Assembly: GCA_942492925.1 (NCBI GenBank)
Contig: OW818641.1
Location: forward strand, 62,001-126,000
DNA length: 64,000 nt
From: QZKY01 sp942492925
GTDB lineage: Bacteria > Pseudomonadota > Gammaproteobacteria > Burkholderiales > Burkholderiaceae_D
Direction of reading: 5' to 3'
Position 1 is the first letter of the stretch, and each line of letters starts with the position of its first letter. Position numbers and translations under genes: made by a program. Shown here piece after piece: positions 51,759-61,428 of this stretch. The notes beneath the pieces are model-generated. The model worked only from the letters and a program-made list of their open reading frames with translations. It searched no databases and was not told the DNA's origin.

Positions 51759-51786
51759 ACGGCTCTCAGCAATGAGGGCCGTTTTG
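51759..51786 (+). terminator. terminator of tRNA-Leu
   Basis: ACGGCTCTCA pairs with TGAGGGCCGT (one T-G pair) around a GCAA loop, followed by TTTTG. Confidence 0.7.
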
Positions 51787-51883
51787 TTGGATGGTGCAAA
51801 CGGCTTCTTGTCTTGAAGCGCATCGCATCACGACACCCCCAACACGCATTGCGCACAAAACCTCGGCAATGAATGTGCGTGAC

Positions 51884-52342
51884 TCAGAAAAGCACGTATC
51901 CTGCCATGTCGGGCGCGAGGGATAAAAGCTGCCTGCCTTCGGAAGAATGGCCGTGCATGAGTTCGAAATCCGCGAACTCAAAACCAGGAGCGACCGAACA
52001 GCCCGCCAATACCGTATCTGAAATGGGAACCGCTGCCTGCCAGACGCCCGCCGGAACCACATGACAGAAACGATTCTCTTCCGCAGATAACGTTAGACAT
52101 ACGGGCAGAGTATTGCTTCCCTCCCACGTGAACAGTTTGATTCCTGCTCCCTGATAAAGATTCCAGACTTCATCCGATGCAACTTTGTGAAATTTGCTGA
52201 CCTCTCCCGGTTTCAAGGAAAAATAAATGTGCGTCAACGCAGATCGGCGCGCGCCTTCTGCCCTTGACACTGTACAGACAGATCGGAAAACTTCACGGAA
52301 TCGCCCACCCTCGGGATGCTCGATCAAATCGATGGGTTTCAT
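51884..52342 (-). CDS. cupin domain protein (DUF985 family)
   Basis: A 152-aa single cupin barrel. Family blocks: LIEHPEGGRFREVFRS, THIYFSLKPGEVSKFHKVASDEVWNLYQG (His/Glu metal positions), FCHVVPAGVWQAAVP and GCSVAPGFEFADFEL. Structural relatives bind sugar or small ligands; function unknown. Transcribed divergently from the dehydrogenase gene, about 250 bp apart. Confidence 0.88.
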   Translation of the reverse strand: MKPIDLIEHPEGGRFREVFRSVCTVSRAEGARRSALTHIYFSLKPGEVSKFHKVASDEVWNLYQGAGIKLFTWEGSNTLPVCLTLSAEENRFCHVVPAGVWQAAVPISDTVLAGCSVAPGFEFADFELMHGHSSEGRQLLSLAPDMAGYVLF

Positions 52343-52593
52343 GCGTATTATTTGAAAATGTTCGTGTAAAAATCAAAGTGTAGTCGTTCGGGTTTGTTCT
52401 GGCGAGCCCGATTAATTGAATCGGAGAAGGCGCTGCTGGAATGCATGAAATAGCATATCCATCGTAGTTCTCTATCAAGCACTTGCAAGCCCCGCAGCCG
52501 CATGCTAACCTTTTCCCTGATGCTTCAAAAGGGCAGACGCTTTCTTCAGACTGTCAAGATGGATAACACTTCCTAATCGACTGAGAACACAAA

Positions 52594-53553
52594 ATGAAAA
52601 TCGTTTTTCTCGACCGCGACACGATCGCCCCCCAAATCACCTTACGCCAACCGACATTTGAACACACGCTGCAAGTGTATGACCGCACGGCACCGAATGA
52701 AGTCGCCTCACGCATTGCCGACGCCGACATCCTCATCGTCAACAAGGTTCCCCTCACCGCTGATGTAATTGCAGCCGCGCCGAAGTTGCGCATGGTAGCC
52801 ATCGCTGCCACCGGCACTGACAATGTGGACATCGCAGCCTGTGCCCAAAAAGGCATCGTCGTGAGCAACATCAATAATTACGCCGTTGTCACGGTGCCCG
52901 AACACACCTTCGCGCTCATTTTCGCCTTGCGGCGCAACCTCCTCGCGTATCGCGATGCCGTGCGCGCCGGTCGCTGGCAACAAGCGAAACAGTTCTGCTT
53001 TTTCGATTACCCGATTCGCCCGCTGCGCGGCGCCACGTTGGGTGTCATCGGCGAAGGCGTGGTGGGCCGGGCCGTCGCCGACATCGGTCGCGCACTGGGC
53101 ATGCGCGTGCTGATTGCCGCACACAGAGGGCGCAGCTACATCGGCCCGTTCTACACCCCCTTCGAAGATGTGCTGGCGCAGGCCGACATCATCACACTGC
53201 ACTGTTCGCTAACGCCCAAAACGCGCAACATGATTACCGCAGCGGAATTTGCACTGATGAAACGCAAGCCGTTGCTCATCAACACCGCACGTGGCGAACT
53301 GGTAGATGAATCCGCCGTCGGTCCGGCGCTCGATTCCGGACAGATTTCCGGCGCAGGATTCGATGTGGTAAGCGTAGAACCGCCACCGCTCGATCATCCG
53401 TATATGGCCTTGCTGGATCGACCGAACTTTCTGCTCACGCCGCATGTCGCTTGGGCGAGCGACGACGCGATGCAGGTGCTGGCCAACCAACTCATCGACA
53501 ACATCGAAGCGTTCGTGCGTGGCGAACCGGTGAATACGGTACGTCCGAAGTAA
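52594..53553 (+). CDS. D-2-hydroxyacid dehydrogenase (NAD-dependent)
   Basis: A 319-aa oxidoreductase of the glycerate/hydroxypyruvate reductase family. The NAD motif is LGVIGEGVVGRAV. Catalytic Arg is in NTARGELVDE, Glu in DVVSVEPPPL, and His in LTPHVAWAS. Substrate may be hydroxypyruvate, glyoxylate or another 2-ketoacid; sequence alone does not decide. Stands alone between the cupin gene and the convergent MFS gene. Confidence 0.9.
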   Translation: MKIVFLDRDTIAPQITLRQPTFEHTLQVYDRTAPNEVASRIADADILIVNKVPLTADVIAAAPKLRMVAIAATGTDNVDIAACAQKGIVVSNINNYAVVTVPEHTFALIFALRRNLLAYRDAVRAGRWQQAKQFCFFDYPIRPLRGATLGVIGEGVVGRAVADIGRALGMRVLIAAHRGRSYIGPFYTPFEDVLAQADIITLHCSLTPKTRNMITAAEFALMKRKPLLINTARGELVDESAVGPALDSGQISGAGFDVVSVEPPPLDHPYMALLDRPNFLLTPHVAWASDDAMQVLANQLIDNIEAFVRGEPVNTVRPK

Positions 53554-53613
53554 ACTCGAAACACACTCCGAAACATTTCCCGCCAGTCCCCAGCTCATGG
53601 GGACTGGTTTGCT

Positions 53614-54801
53614 TTACCGCTTAGCCTGCATGCTCCCGATGGTCCACAGCGTGATGCTCAGCGCGACGGACACTGCCACGCCCCCAGCCAGCCAAAACGC
53701 ACTGCCGTAAATCAATGGCGCAATAAAACCGGACACGATGGCGAAGATCAGCATTTGCGCGAAACTTTGCAATGATGAAGACAGCCCGCGCATTTCGGGA
53801 AAGATGCCGAGCGTGGCCACCGTCATGCCGGGAATGGCGAGCGCCAAACCGAAGGAACACACCATGATCGGTAGCACCGCCCACGGCACGGTGATGGCCG
53901 GACCGCTGAACCCGGTATAAGCCAAGTTCAGCAGCGCGCCGATGGCCATGATGCCGAAGCCGATCCGAATCAGTTTGGACGGACGCACCTTGTGCGCCAG
54001 TCGGGAAACGATGGCGGAACCGATGACGGTGCCGCTGATCATCGGAATGAATAGCCACGCAAATTCCGTCTCCGACAAATGCAGAATGTCCATGATGAAC
54101 TTCGGCGCAGATGAAATGTAAATCGCAAAACTGCCGAACCCGAAACCAATGGCCAAGGCACAACAGACGAAACGCGGATGCCGGAGTGCTTTTCCGTAAT
54201 TGCGCGCAATCTGTCCCAATTGGAAAGGATGACGCGATGCACGCGGCAAGGTTTCCGGCAATGCGCGCCAACTCGCTGCGAGCAAGATCAGCGCAATGCC
54301 CATCATCAGCATAAAGTTAGACCGCCAGCCGAAATACACATGCAAAACACCGCCCGCAATCGGGGCGATCACCGGCGCAATACCGAAGACCATCGCGATG
54401 TGCGAAATCATCCGCTGCGCGCCCGCGCCGTCGAACCGGTCGCGCACAATCGCCTGTCCGATCACGCGCCCAGCGCCGGCGGACGCGCCTTGCAGCCCAC
54501 GAAAGACCAGCAGCATGGCAAAACTATCGGTAAAAGCCGCGCCGACGGAGGCCATGGCAAACACGCTGAGCGCAACCAGGATCACCGGACGGCGACCGAA
54601 CGAATCCGACAACGTACCGTAAAACAGCGTCATGACAGCAAACGATGCGATATACACACTGAGGGTTTGCTGCACCATCACCGGACTGACGGCGAAGGTC
54701 TGCGAGATGGCCTGGAACGAGGGCAGGTAGGTATCCGTGGCGAAGGGGCCGATCATAGCCAACCCTGCCAGCAAGAACGTGAGCGCGAAAGTTTTTGCCA
54801 T
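53614..54801 (-). CDS. Bcr/CflA family multidrug MFS transporter
   Basis: Inner-membrane proton antiporter of 395 aa with 12 predicted helices. The start FLLAGLAMIGPFATDTYLPSFQAIS and the motif YGTLSDSFGRRPVILVAL (MFS motif A) plus RGLQGASAGAGRVIGQAIVRDRF (motif C region) are typical of Bcr. Relatives export bicyclomycin, chloramphenicol or sulfonamides; the substrate here is unknown. Confidence 0.9.
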   Translation of the reverse strand: MAKTFALTFLLAGLAMIGPFATDTYLPSFQAISQTFAVSPVMVQQTLSVYIASFAVMTLFYGTLSDSFGRRPVILVALSVFAMASVGAAFTDSFAMLLVFRGLQGASAGAGRVIGQAIVRDRFDGAGAQRMISHIAMVFGIAPVIAPIAGGVLHVYFGWRSNFMLMMGIALILLAASWRALPETLPRASRHPFQLGQIARNYGKALRHPRFVCCALAIGFGFGSFAIYISSAPKFIMDILHLSETEFAWLFIPMISGTVIGSAIVSRLAHKVRPSKLIRIGFGIMAIGALLNLAYTGFSGPAITVPWAVLPIMVCSFGLALAIPGMTVATLGIFPEMRGLSSSLQSFAQMLIFAIVSGFIAPLIYGSAFWLAGGVAVSVALSITLWTIGSMQAKR

Positions 54802-55149
54802 ATTCTGTTATGCCCAATCCCTGATGGGCAAAGTCGCCGCGTTCACGCTGGCTATCCCATGTGCTGAAGACAATCCGGGATTGTCCCTCTCTCATGACCA
54901 AAGCACAAGCCTTCCTGACCTTCCTCAATTTGCATCCAAGGAGTGTTGTCAAAAAAAAGCCCGCTTGAGGAAAGCGGGCAGAGGAATCATTGGAGAGGAC
55001 TACATCTACATCATCGGCAACTTTCTGGATTTCTGGTTGACGCTTCGCAAACAAAAAACCCAAAAGGATGCGCTCCGTGCGATAAATCAAGCCAAACCGA
55101 CTTACTTTTACCTTCCGGCAAACATCCTCACGGCGATCTTGTCTTCAAA
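54802..55149. other. intergenic region with one terminator
   Basis: About 350 bp between the metY end and the MFS gene start. It holds the metY terminator at 54951-54979 and presumably the MFS promoter. No protein-like frame or RNA gene was recognised. Confidence 0.5.
54951..54979 (-). terminator. intrinsic terminator downstream of metY
   Basis: Read on the minus strand, GCCCGCTTT pairs with AAGCGGGC around a four-base loop and is followed by a run of eight T. Confidence 0.75.
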
Positions 55150-56436
55150 TCAAGCTTGCTCAAGCGCACGATCCAGATCTGCTAACAAATCGTCAACATG
55201 TTCAATGCCCACCGACAGGCGCAGCATGTCTTCGCTGACACCGGCTTTCTTCAGTTCTTCCGCGCTCAATTGACGATGCGTGGTGGATGCCGGATGCGTC
55301 GCCAGCGATTTGGCATCACCGATGTTGACCAGGCGTGTGAACAATTGGAGCGCATCGAGCACGCGCGCGCCGGCAGCCCTCGGATCTGTCGCACTGGCAT
55401 TTTTCAATCCGAAGGTCAGCAGGCCGGACGCTTTACCGCCCATATATTTCTGCACCAAGGCGTGATCAGGGTGCTCCGGCAAGCCTGCGTAATTGACCCA
55501 GCCAACTTTGGGGTGTTGATCCAGAAATTTTGCGATGGCCAGCGCGTTGTCGCACGTGCGCTCCATACGCAGCGCCAAGGTTTCGATACCTTGCAACATC
55601 AGGAAAGAATTCATCGGCGAAATCGCCGCGCCCATGTTCCGCAGCGGCACCACGCGCGCGCGCGCGATGTAGGCGGCACGCCCCATTTCTTCGGTGTACA
55701 CCACGCCGTGATAGGACACATCCGGTTCATTCAATCGCTTGAAACGCGACTTGTGATCGGCCCAGGGGAAATTGCCGCTGTCGACAATGGCCCCGCCCAG
55801 ACTGTTGCCGTGACCGTTCATATATTTTGTCAGCGAATGCACCACAATATCCGCACCCCATTCTATTGGACGCCATAGCGCCGGGCTGGGCACCGTATTG
55901 TCCACGATCAACGGAATGCCATGCGCATGCGCAATCTCGGCCAGGCGTTCGACATCCGTCACGTTACCCAATGGATTGCCGACCGATTCACAATAAATGG
56001 CCTTGGTCTTGCGATCAATTAAGGGAGCAAAACTTTCAGGCTTCCGCGGATCAGCGAAACGGCATTCGATGCCAAACTGCGGAAAGGTATGCGCGAACAG
56101 GTTGTACGTACCGCCGTACAGCGTGCTGGAGGAGACGATATTGTCACCGGCTTCAGCGATGGTCTGAATCGAATAGCTCACCGCTGCCATGCCGGACGCC
56201 AGCGCGAGTCCGGCAATACCACCTTCCAAGGCCGCGACACGCTTTTCCAGCACATCGTTCGTCGGATTCATGATGCGCGTATAAATGTTTCCCGACACCT
56301 TGAGATCAAACAGATCGGCGCCGTGCTGGGCGCTGTCAAAGGCATAGGAAACCGTTTGATAAACAGGAACGGCAACGGACTTGGTTGTCGGATCGGGAGA
56401 GTAGCCGGCATGCACGGCCAAGGTTTCGAGTTTCAT
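55150..56436 (-). CDS. metY: O-acetylhomoserine aminocarboxypropyltransferase
   Basis: PLP enzyme making homocysteine from O-acetylhomoserine and sulfide. The 428-aa product starts MKLETLAVHAGYSPDPTTKSVAVPVYQTVSYAFDSAQHGADLF, typical of MetY, and has the PLP lysine in HSLTKYMNGHGNSLGG. SGMAAVSYSIQTIAEAGDN and the C-terminal THPASTTHRQL are also family blocks. The ATG at 56436 is chosen by domain start with AGGA upstream. No riboswitch was recognised before it. Confidence 0.94.
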   Translation of the reverse strand: MKLETLAVHAGYSPDPTTKSVAVPVYQTVSYAFDSAQHGADLFDLKVSGNIYTRIMNPTNDVLEKRVAALEGGIAGLALASGMAAVSYSIQTIAEAGDNIVSSSTLYGGTYNLFAHTFPQFGIECRFADPRKPESFAPLIDRKTKAIYCESVGNPLGNVTDVERLAEIAHAHGIPLIVDNTVPSPALWRPIEWGADIVVHSLTKYMNGHGNSLGGAIVDSGNFPWADHKSRFKRLNEPDVSYHGVVYTEEMGRAAYIARARVVPLRNMGAAISPMNSFLMLQGIETLALRMERTCDNALAIAKFLDQHPKVGWVNYAGLPEHPDHALVQKYMGGKASGLLTFGLKNASATDPRAAGARVLDALQLFTRLVNIGDAKSLATHPASTTHRQLSAEELKKAGVSEDMLRLSVGIEHVDDLLADLDRALEQA

Positions 56437-56900
56437 ATTGTTCTTTGTCCTGGAATTAAATGCCAATGTCACACTATAACGCAATGGCTGGCATCTTTCC
56501 CCTGAGACAGCCGTAGCTCCCTTTGAACCGCCTGCAAAAACACCCCTTGATCGTTGAAGTTTTGTATCTCAGCAACCTGATCAGGTCTGCCGTCCGACCG
56601 TGGTCAATTTTGGCTAGTTTTATGAATTTAATTACATAAGTTTCAGGTATCCCGCGAACAAAAAAATGATTTTTCGTGTAAATTCCAACCTTTAAGCAAG
56701 TCGATCGGACGTCCCCGGCCGAAAGCGCAATACCCTTACAAAATTTGGGTGTTTGCCTGCTTGAACGCGTGCTCAGCTTACCCCTTTGCCAAGGCACCGC
56801 CATTCATTCGCGAACGTGACGCACCTCCTCCGACGCGACAGCATTCAATGAAACGCTTGCGCGCCATGACGATCATAGGCCGTGCAGCAAGGAGCAAACA
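56437..56900. other. divergent intergenic region between metY and the formate dehydrogenase operon
   Basis: 464 bp without a convincing gene. It should hold both promoters. The central part (about 56600-56700) is AT-rich. I could not identify an FNR box, a MetR site or a known riboswitch with confidence. CAAGGAGC at about 56888-56895 is the ribosome-binding site of the next gene. Confidence 0.5.
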
Positions 56901-58892
56901 ATGACATCTCATGTGTTAGTCCAGGATCTGGGGTTGAAAAAGCATTCGAGCCATCACGGTCAATGGAAAGTTGGTGAAAACGCCCCTCGCGTCACAATTA
57001 CCCTTGACGGCAAGAACGTGCAAGCGGCGACCGGCGACAATGTGCTAACCGCTGCGCGCAAAGCCGGCATCGAAATTCCCTCGATGTGTTCCGACAACCG
57101 CACGCGACCCAATGGCGATTGCGGCCTGTGCGTGATCGAAGTCGATGGCAACCAGGTGCAAGTCAAAGCGTGCGAAACGCTCGTGCGCGACGGCATGGTG
57201 ATCGTGTCGCAATCCGAAGCGCTCACCATCACGCGACGCAACATCCTGAACAATTATCTGAGCAACCACAACGCGTACTGTTTGCCGCCGTGTTCCTTCC
57301 GTTGCCCGGCCAACATCGACATTCCCGGTTATCTGGGGCTGATCGCACAAAAAAAATATGTCGAAGCCACGGCGCTCATCAAGGAAAAACTCCCGCTGCC
57401 GCGCATCATCGGTCGCGTCTGTCCGCGTCCGTGCGAAAGCGTGTGCCGTCGCGCGCAAGTGGATGCAGAACAACCGGTCGCCATCTGTTCTCTGAAACGT
57501 TTCGCCGCTGATCGCGCACGCGAACTGAACGCCATCACGCAACCGAAACCCAAAGCGTCCACAGGCAAGAAAGTCGCCGTGATCGGCGCGGGCCCAGCAG
57601 GGCTGACGGCCGCCTACTTCCTCGCACTCGAAGGCCATAAGGTCACCATTTTCGAAGCGCAGGAAGCCGCGGGTGGCATGCTGCGTTATGGTATTCCGCC
57701 GTATCGTCTGCCCAATCAGGTGCTGGATGACGAAGTCAACGACATCCTCGCCCTCGGCGTGGACATCCAATACAACCAGCGTCTCGGCACAAACCTCATG
57801 CTTGATGCGCTGCAAACCAATTTCGATGCGACCTTCCTCGCCATTGGTGCGATGGTCGGCAAGATAGCGCGCATTCCGAACGAAACCGTACCGGGCGTGA
57901 TGGCAGCAGTGGACTTTCTCGCGAAAGTGAATCGCGGCGAACGCGTGGATCTCGGCCAGAACGTCGTGGTCATCGGCGGTGGCTTTACCGCAGCGGATGC
58001 GGTGCGTACGGCACGTCGCATGGGCGCGCCGTACGTGACGCTCTCGTACCGCCGTACCCGCAAGGAAATGCCGGCCAGCCCGCATGAAATTCACGATTGC
58101 GAAGTGGAAGGCGTGGTGCTGGATTTGCTCTCCGCTCCGGTGGAAGTGAAAGTGAATGAACAAGGCCGCTCCGTGGGTCTCGTGTGCCAGCGCATGCAAC
58201 TCGGTGAACCGGATGCCAGCGGACGTCGCAGTCCGGTGCCGGTGCCTGATTCCAACTACCTGATTCCGGCGGATACCGTGCTGCTCGCGATCAGTCAGGA
58301 TGTGGATGTGAAGAGCATGAAAGTCACCGACATCAAGACCACGAGCTGGGGCAGCATCCTGATCGACGACAAGACCATGAAGACCAACCTGACCGGGATT
58401 TTTTCGGGCGGCGATGCGTCGCTGGGCGCCGCCACGGCGGTCGAAGGCATCGGTCACGGTCGTCGCGCCGCCTACGCCATCGACGCGTACCTGAAAGGTG
58501 CGGACGATGCGACCATCGCGAAAGTAATTGAAGTGGAACGTCCGAAATTTTTCGACATCGGCGCGCGACCGAAACAAAAAGCCAAACTCACGGAAATGCC
58601 GGTGCTGCCACAGGATGAGCGTGTGAGCACATTCGGCAAAGATATTGCGCCCGGCGATACCGGCGCGCTGTCGGCAACCGGCGCGTTTACGGAAGTGGAA
58701 CTGGGCTTTACGGAAGAACAGGCCCTCACCGAAGCCGAGCGCTGTCTGCAGTGCGTCTGTCAGGCCGCAGGTACTTGCGATCTGCAACGCTACTCGCTGG
58801 CATTCAAGGCAGGCACCAAACAGTATCTCGGTCCGCAGGCATTCGCGAACAAGCCCAACAAAGGCACCGCGCCCGCGAAGATCGCGCGCTGA
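56901..58892 (+). CDS. GltD-like NAD(P)H oxidoreductase with 2Fe-2S domain, formate dehydrogenase partner
   Basis: A 663-aa flavo-iron-sulfur protein. Residues about 30-110 form a 2Fe-2S ferredoxin domain with Cys63, Cys74, Cys77 and Cys91. Residues about 125-200 carry the Cys-rich GltD-type 4Fe-4S domain (Cys127, Cys131, Cys135, Cys174, Cys178, Cys182). An FAD motif (KVAVIGAGPAGLTAAYFLA, about 225-243) and a second nucleotide motif (VVVIGGGFTAADAVRTARRMG) follow. YRRTRKEMPAS resembles the NADPH-contacting arginines of GltD. It likely passes electrons between formate dehydrogenase and NADP(H). The catalytic-subunit gene starts 32 bp downstream. Confidence 0.82.
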   Translation: MTSHVLVQDLGLKKHSSHHGQWKVGENAPRVTITLDGKNVQAATGDNVLTAARKAGIEIPSMCSDNRTRPNGDCGLCVIEVDGNQVQVKACETLVRDGMVIVSQSEALTITRRNILNNYLSNHNAYCLPPCSFRCPANIDIPGYLGLIAQKKYVEATALIKEKLPLPRIIGRVCPRPCESVCRRAQVDAEQPVAICSLKRFAADRARELNAITQPKPKASTGKKVAVIGAGPAGLTAAYFLALEGHKVTIFEAQEAAGGMLRYGIPPYRLPNQVLDDEVNDILALGVDIQYNQRLGTNLMLDALQTNFDATFLAIGAMVGKIARIPNETVPGVMAAVDFLAKVNRGERVDLGQNVVVIGGGFTAADAVRTARRMGAPYVTLSYRRTRKEMPASPHEIHDCEVEGVVLDLLSAPVEVKVNEQGRSVGLVCQRMQLGEPDASGRRSPVPVPDSNYLIPADTVLLAISQDVDVKSMKVTDIKTTSWGSILIDDKTMKTNLTGIFSGGDASLGAATAVEGIGHGRRAAYAIDAYLKGADDATIAKVIEVERPKFFDIGARPKQKAKLTEMPVLPQDERVSTFGKDIAPGDTGALSATGAFTEVELGFTEEQALTEAERCLQCVCQAAGTCDLQRYSLAFKAGTKQYLGPQAFANKPNKGTAPAKIAR

Positions 58893-58924
58893 TTGAACTG
58901 GAAAAAGGAATAGAGGAACAGACC

Positions 58925-61366
58925 ATGACCATCAATAACGTCCCTTTCCAAGGCTGCGGCGTCGCCGAAGTGCTGGAAGATAATTACATCCAGGAACACA
59001 AGGCACCAACTTCCTTGCATGAGCCCGTCGTGCAAGGTGACGATGCGTTGGATGCGTTTTACACGCCGCTGAAATCGCTGCCGTTTTTTGAACTGCACAA
59101 GGAAAAATGCATTCAATGTCACAACTGTGTGCGCATCTGCAACGAAGTCCAGCACCGTCAAGTGTACACCGTGGATACGCTCGGCTATCCGGCACTGGTC
59201 AGCGGCACATACGATTACCGCGACACCGAATGCAACAACTGCGGCCAGTGCGTGAGCGCCTGCCCGACCGGCGCGCTCAAGAATCTCCTCGATTCCGGCA
59301 AGCTGTTGAGCGCGAACCGTGAAAAAGTCACGACCGTGTGCAGTTATTGCGGCGTGGGTTGCGCGATCGATCTGGAAATTGAAAATGAAAAGGTCGTAGC
59401 CGTAAGCGGTTCGTTTACATCCGATGCCAACGAAGGCAACCTGTGCGTGAAGGGGCGTTTCGGTCACGAATTTATCAACAGCCCGGAGCGACTGAAAAAG
59501 CCGATGATTCGTCGCGGCGGCAAAAACGGCAAGCTGGAAGAAGTGAGCTGGGAAGAAGCGATCAAATTTGCCGCAGACGGCCTGAACAAGGTCAAGCAAC
59601 AATATGGCGCAGAAAGCATCGGTGGATTCTGTTCGTCGCGCGCCACCAACGAAGACAACTACGTGTTCCATCGCTTCGTTCGCACGGTACTCGCCACCAA
59701 CAACATTGACCACTGCGCGCGCCTGTGCCACATGGCATCCGCCGTTGCACTGGAAATGTCGGTGGGCAGCAGCGCGCCCAGCACCTCCACGCCGGACATC
59801 CGCATGGCCGATGCCTTCATCATCGTCGGATCGAACACGACGGAAACGCATCCGGTGATTTCCAGCGCGGTGATGAAAGCCAAGTATGAAGACGGCGCGA
59901 AAATCGTTGTCGTCGATCCGCGTCGTATTGAAATGGTCGATCACGCTGATGTCTGGCTGCGCCCGAAGATCGGCACCAACGTCGCCGTTCTGAACGGTAT
60001 CGCCAACGTGATCATCGCGGAAGGTCTGGCGAACGAAGCGTTCATCACCGCACGCGCGGAAGAATTTGACCTGTTCAAAGCGACGGTCGCGAAGTACACG
60101 CCGGAAGTTGTTGAGTCCATCAGCGAAGTCCCGGCGGATCGCATTCGCGACGCCGCACGCGCTTATGGCAGGGCGAAACGCGGCATGCTGTTGTGGGGCA
60201 TGGGCATCACGCAACACCTCACGGGCGTACAAGGTGCGCTGGCCCTCTCCAACCTGATGCTGCTGACCGGCCATGTCGGCAGACCGGGGGCGGGCTTCAT
60301 TCCGATTCGCGGACAAAACAACGTGCAAGGCACGAGCGACATGCAAGGTCAGCACAACGCACTGCCCGGCTATCACAGCATCAAAAATCCAGCCGATCGC
60401 GCGAAGTTCGAAAAAGCGTGGAATGCACCGCTGCCCACGAACGAAGGGTTGACTGTCGTTGAAATGGAAAACGAAGCCGCCGAAGGCAAGATCAAGGCGC
60501 TCTATATCATTGGCGAAAATCCGATGGGCAGCAGCCCGGATGTGAACCATGTCGAAAAGGGGCTGCGCAATCTGAAATTCATGGTTGTTCAGGAAATGTT
60601 TTTGAATGAAACCGCCGCACTCGCCGACGTCGTTTTCCCCGCGTGCAGTTTTGCTGAGAAAGACGGCACATTCACCAATACCGAACGTCGTGTGCAATTG
60701 CTGCAACCGGCAATCCCGCCGGTGGGTGAATCCAAACCGGATTGGCAAATCATTTGCGAGGTGGCTGCCGCGATGGGCATGCCATTCACATACGACAGCA
60801 GCGCCAAGGTGATGGAAGAAATCGCATCGCTGGTGCCGTCTTACGGCGGCATTCGTCATGAACGCTTAAAAGACGGCGGCTTGCAATGGCCGTGCTTCGA
60901 CATCGATCATCCTGGCACGCGCTTTCTGTATGCCGATCGTTTTCCGACCGCGAATGGCAAGGGAAAATTCTGGGCCGTGGAATACGAAAATCTCGGCGAA
61001 GAATCCGACGACAAATTCCCGCTGGTGCTTTCCACCGGGCGGCTGCTGGAGCATTACCACACCGGCACCATGTCGCGTCGCAATATCGGTCTGGATGCCA
61101 TGAAGCCGGAAGGCGAAGTGGAAGTACATCCGATCGATGCGAAGCGTTTCAAGATCGCGCATGGCGAGAAAGTGAAGCTCGTCTCTCACCACGGCGAAAT
61201 CGAAGTTAAAGTCAAGGTGACGGAACGCTCGCCTGAAGGCACTGTGTTTTATCCCTTCCACTTTGCCGAAGCGAACGCCAATCGACTCACCGGTTCCACT
61301 TTTGACAAGATGTCGAAGACGCCGGCGTATAAGCGGTCGGCGGCGAGACTCGAAAAGATCGTTTGA
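58925..61366 (+). CDS. formate dehydrogenase-like molybdopterin oxidoreductase, catalytic subunit
   Basis: An 813-aa Mo/W-bisMGD enzyme. Order: two 4Fe-4S ferredoxin motifs (CIQCHNCVRIC, CNNCGQCVSACP; residues about 60-120), the 4Fe-4S motif of the molybdopterin fold (CSYCGVGC, then LCVKG), the catalytic domain, and a C-terminal dinucleotide-binding domain with LLEHYHTGTMSRR. Cys268 followed by His269 in ARLCHMAS occupies the place of the catalytic Sec/Cys-His of FdhF. The usual Pro after it is replaced by Ala. No twin-arginine signal, so cytoplasmic. The ATG at 58925 has GGAACAG upstream. Formate is the likely substrate by family and context. Confidence 0.88.
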   Translation: MTINNVPFQGCGVAEVLEDNYIQEHKAPTSLHEPVVQGDDALDAFYTPLKSLPFFELHKEKCIQCHNCVRICNEVQHRQVYTVDTLGYPALVSGTYDYRDTECNNCGQCVSACPTGALKNLLDSGKLLSANREKVTTVCSYCGVGCAIDLEIENEKVVAVSGSFTSDANEGNLCVKGRFGHEFINSPERLKKPMIRRGGKNGKLEEVSWEEAIKFAADGLNKVKQQYGAESIGGFCSSRATNEDNYVFHRFVRTVLATNNIDHCARLCHMASAVALEMSVGSSAPSTSTPDIRMADAFIIVGSNTTETHPVISSAVMKAKYEDGAKIVVVDPRRIEMVDHADVWLRPKIGTNVAVLNGIANVIIAEGLANEAFITARAEEFDLFKATVAKYTPEVVESISEVPADRIRDAARAYGRAKRGMLLWGMGITQHLTGVQGALALSNLMLLTGHVGRPGAGFIPIRGQNNVQGTSDMQGQHNALPGYHSIKNPADRAKFEKAWNAPLPTNEGLTVVEMENEAAEGKIKALYIIGENPMGSSPDVNHVEKGLRNLKFMVVQEMFLNETAALADVVFPACSFAEKDGTFTNTERRVQLLQPAIPPVGESKPDWQIICEVAAAMGMPFTYDSSAKVMEEIASLVPSYGGIRHERLKDGGLQWPCFDIDHPGTRFLYADRFPTANGKGKFWAVEYENLGEESDDKFPLVLSTGRLLEHYHTGTMSRRNIGLDAMKPEGEVEVHPIDAKRFKIAHGEKVKLVSHHGEIEVKVKVTERSPEGTVFYPFHFAEANANRLTGSTFDKMSKTPAYKRSAARLEKIV

Positions 61367-61376
61367 CCATCATCAA

Positions 61377-61417
61377 CAAAACAAAAAAGGCCGGAGCATC
61401 CGGCCTTTTTTGTTTTG
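61377..61417. terminator. strong bidirectional terminator
   Basis: AAAAAAGGCCGG pairs with CCGGCCTTTTTT around an AGCAT loop, and flanking AACAAAAC/GTTTTG can extend the stem. It separates the formate dehydrogenase operon from the convergent ribE. Confidence 0.92.
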
Positions 61418-61428
61418 CTTCACCCGTT

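Noticed and set aside
51663..52600. Integrated element at tRNA-Leu
   Set aside because: There is no integrase, no duplicated tRNA 3' end and no change in gene style; the tRNA has its own terminator followed by ordinary genes.
54943..55185. Small plus-strand ORF between the MFS gene and metY
   Set aside because: It spans the minus-strand terminator and part of metY, and has no ribosome-binding site or protein-like character.
56437..56700. SAM or SAH riboswitch upstream of metY
   Set aside because: Some local pairing is possible, but no block matched a known SAM-I, SAM-II or SAH aptamer well enough to call.
57045..60859. Very long open frames antisense to both formate dehydrogenase genes
   Set aside because: They are mirror frames of GC-rich coding DNA, with odd composition (many His, Arg, Phe) and no domain-like segments; the plus-strand genes have full motifs.
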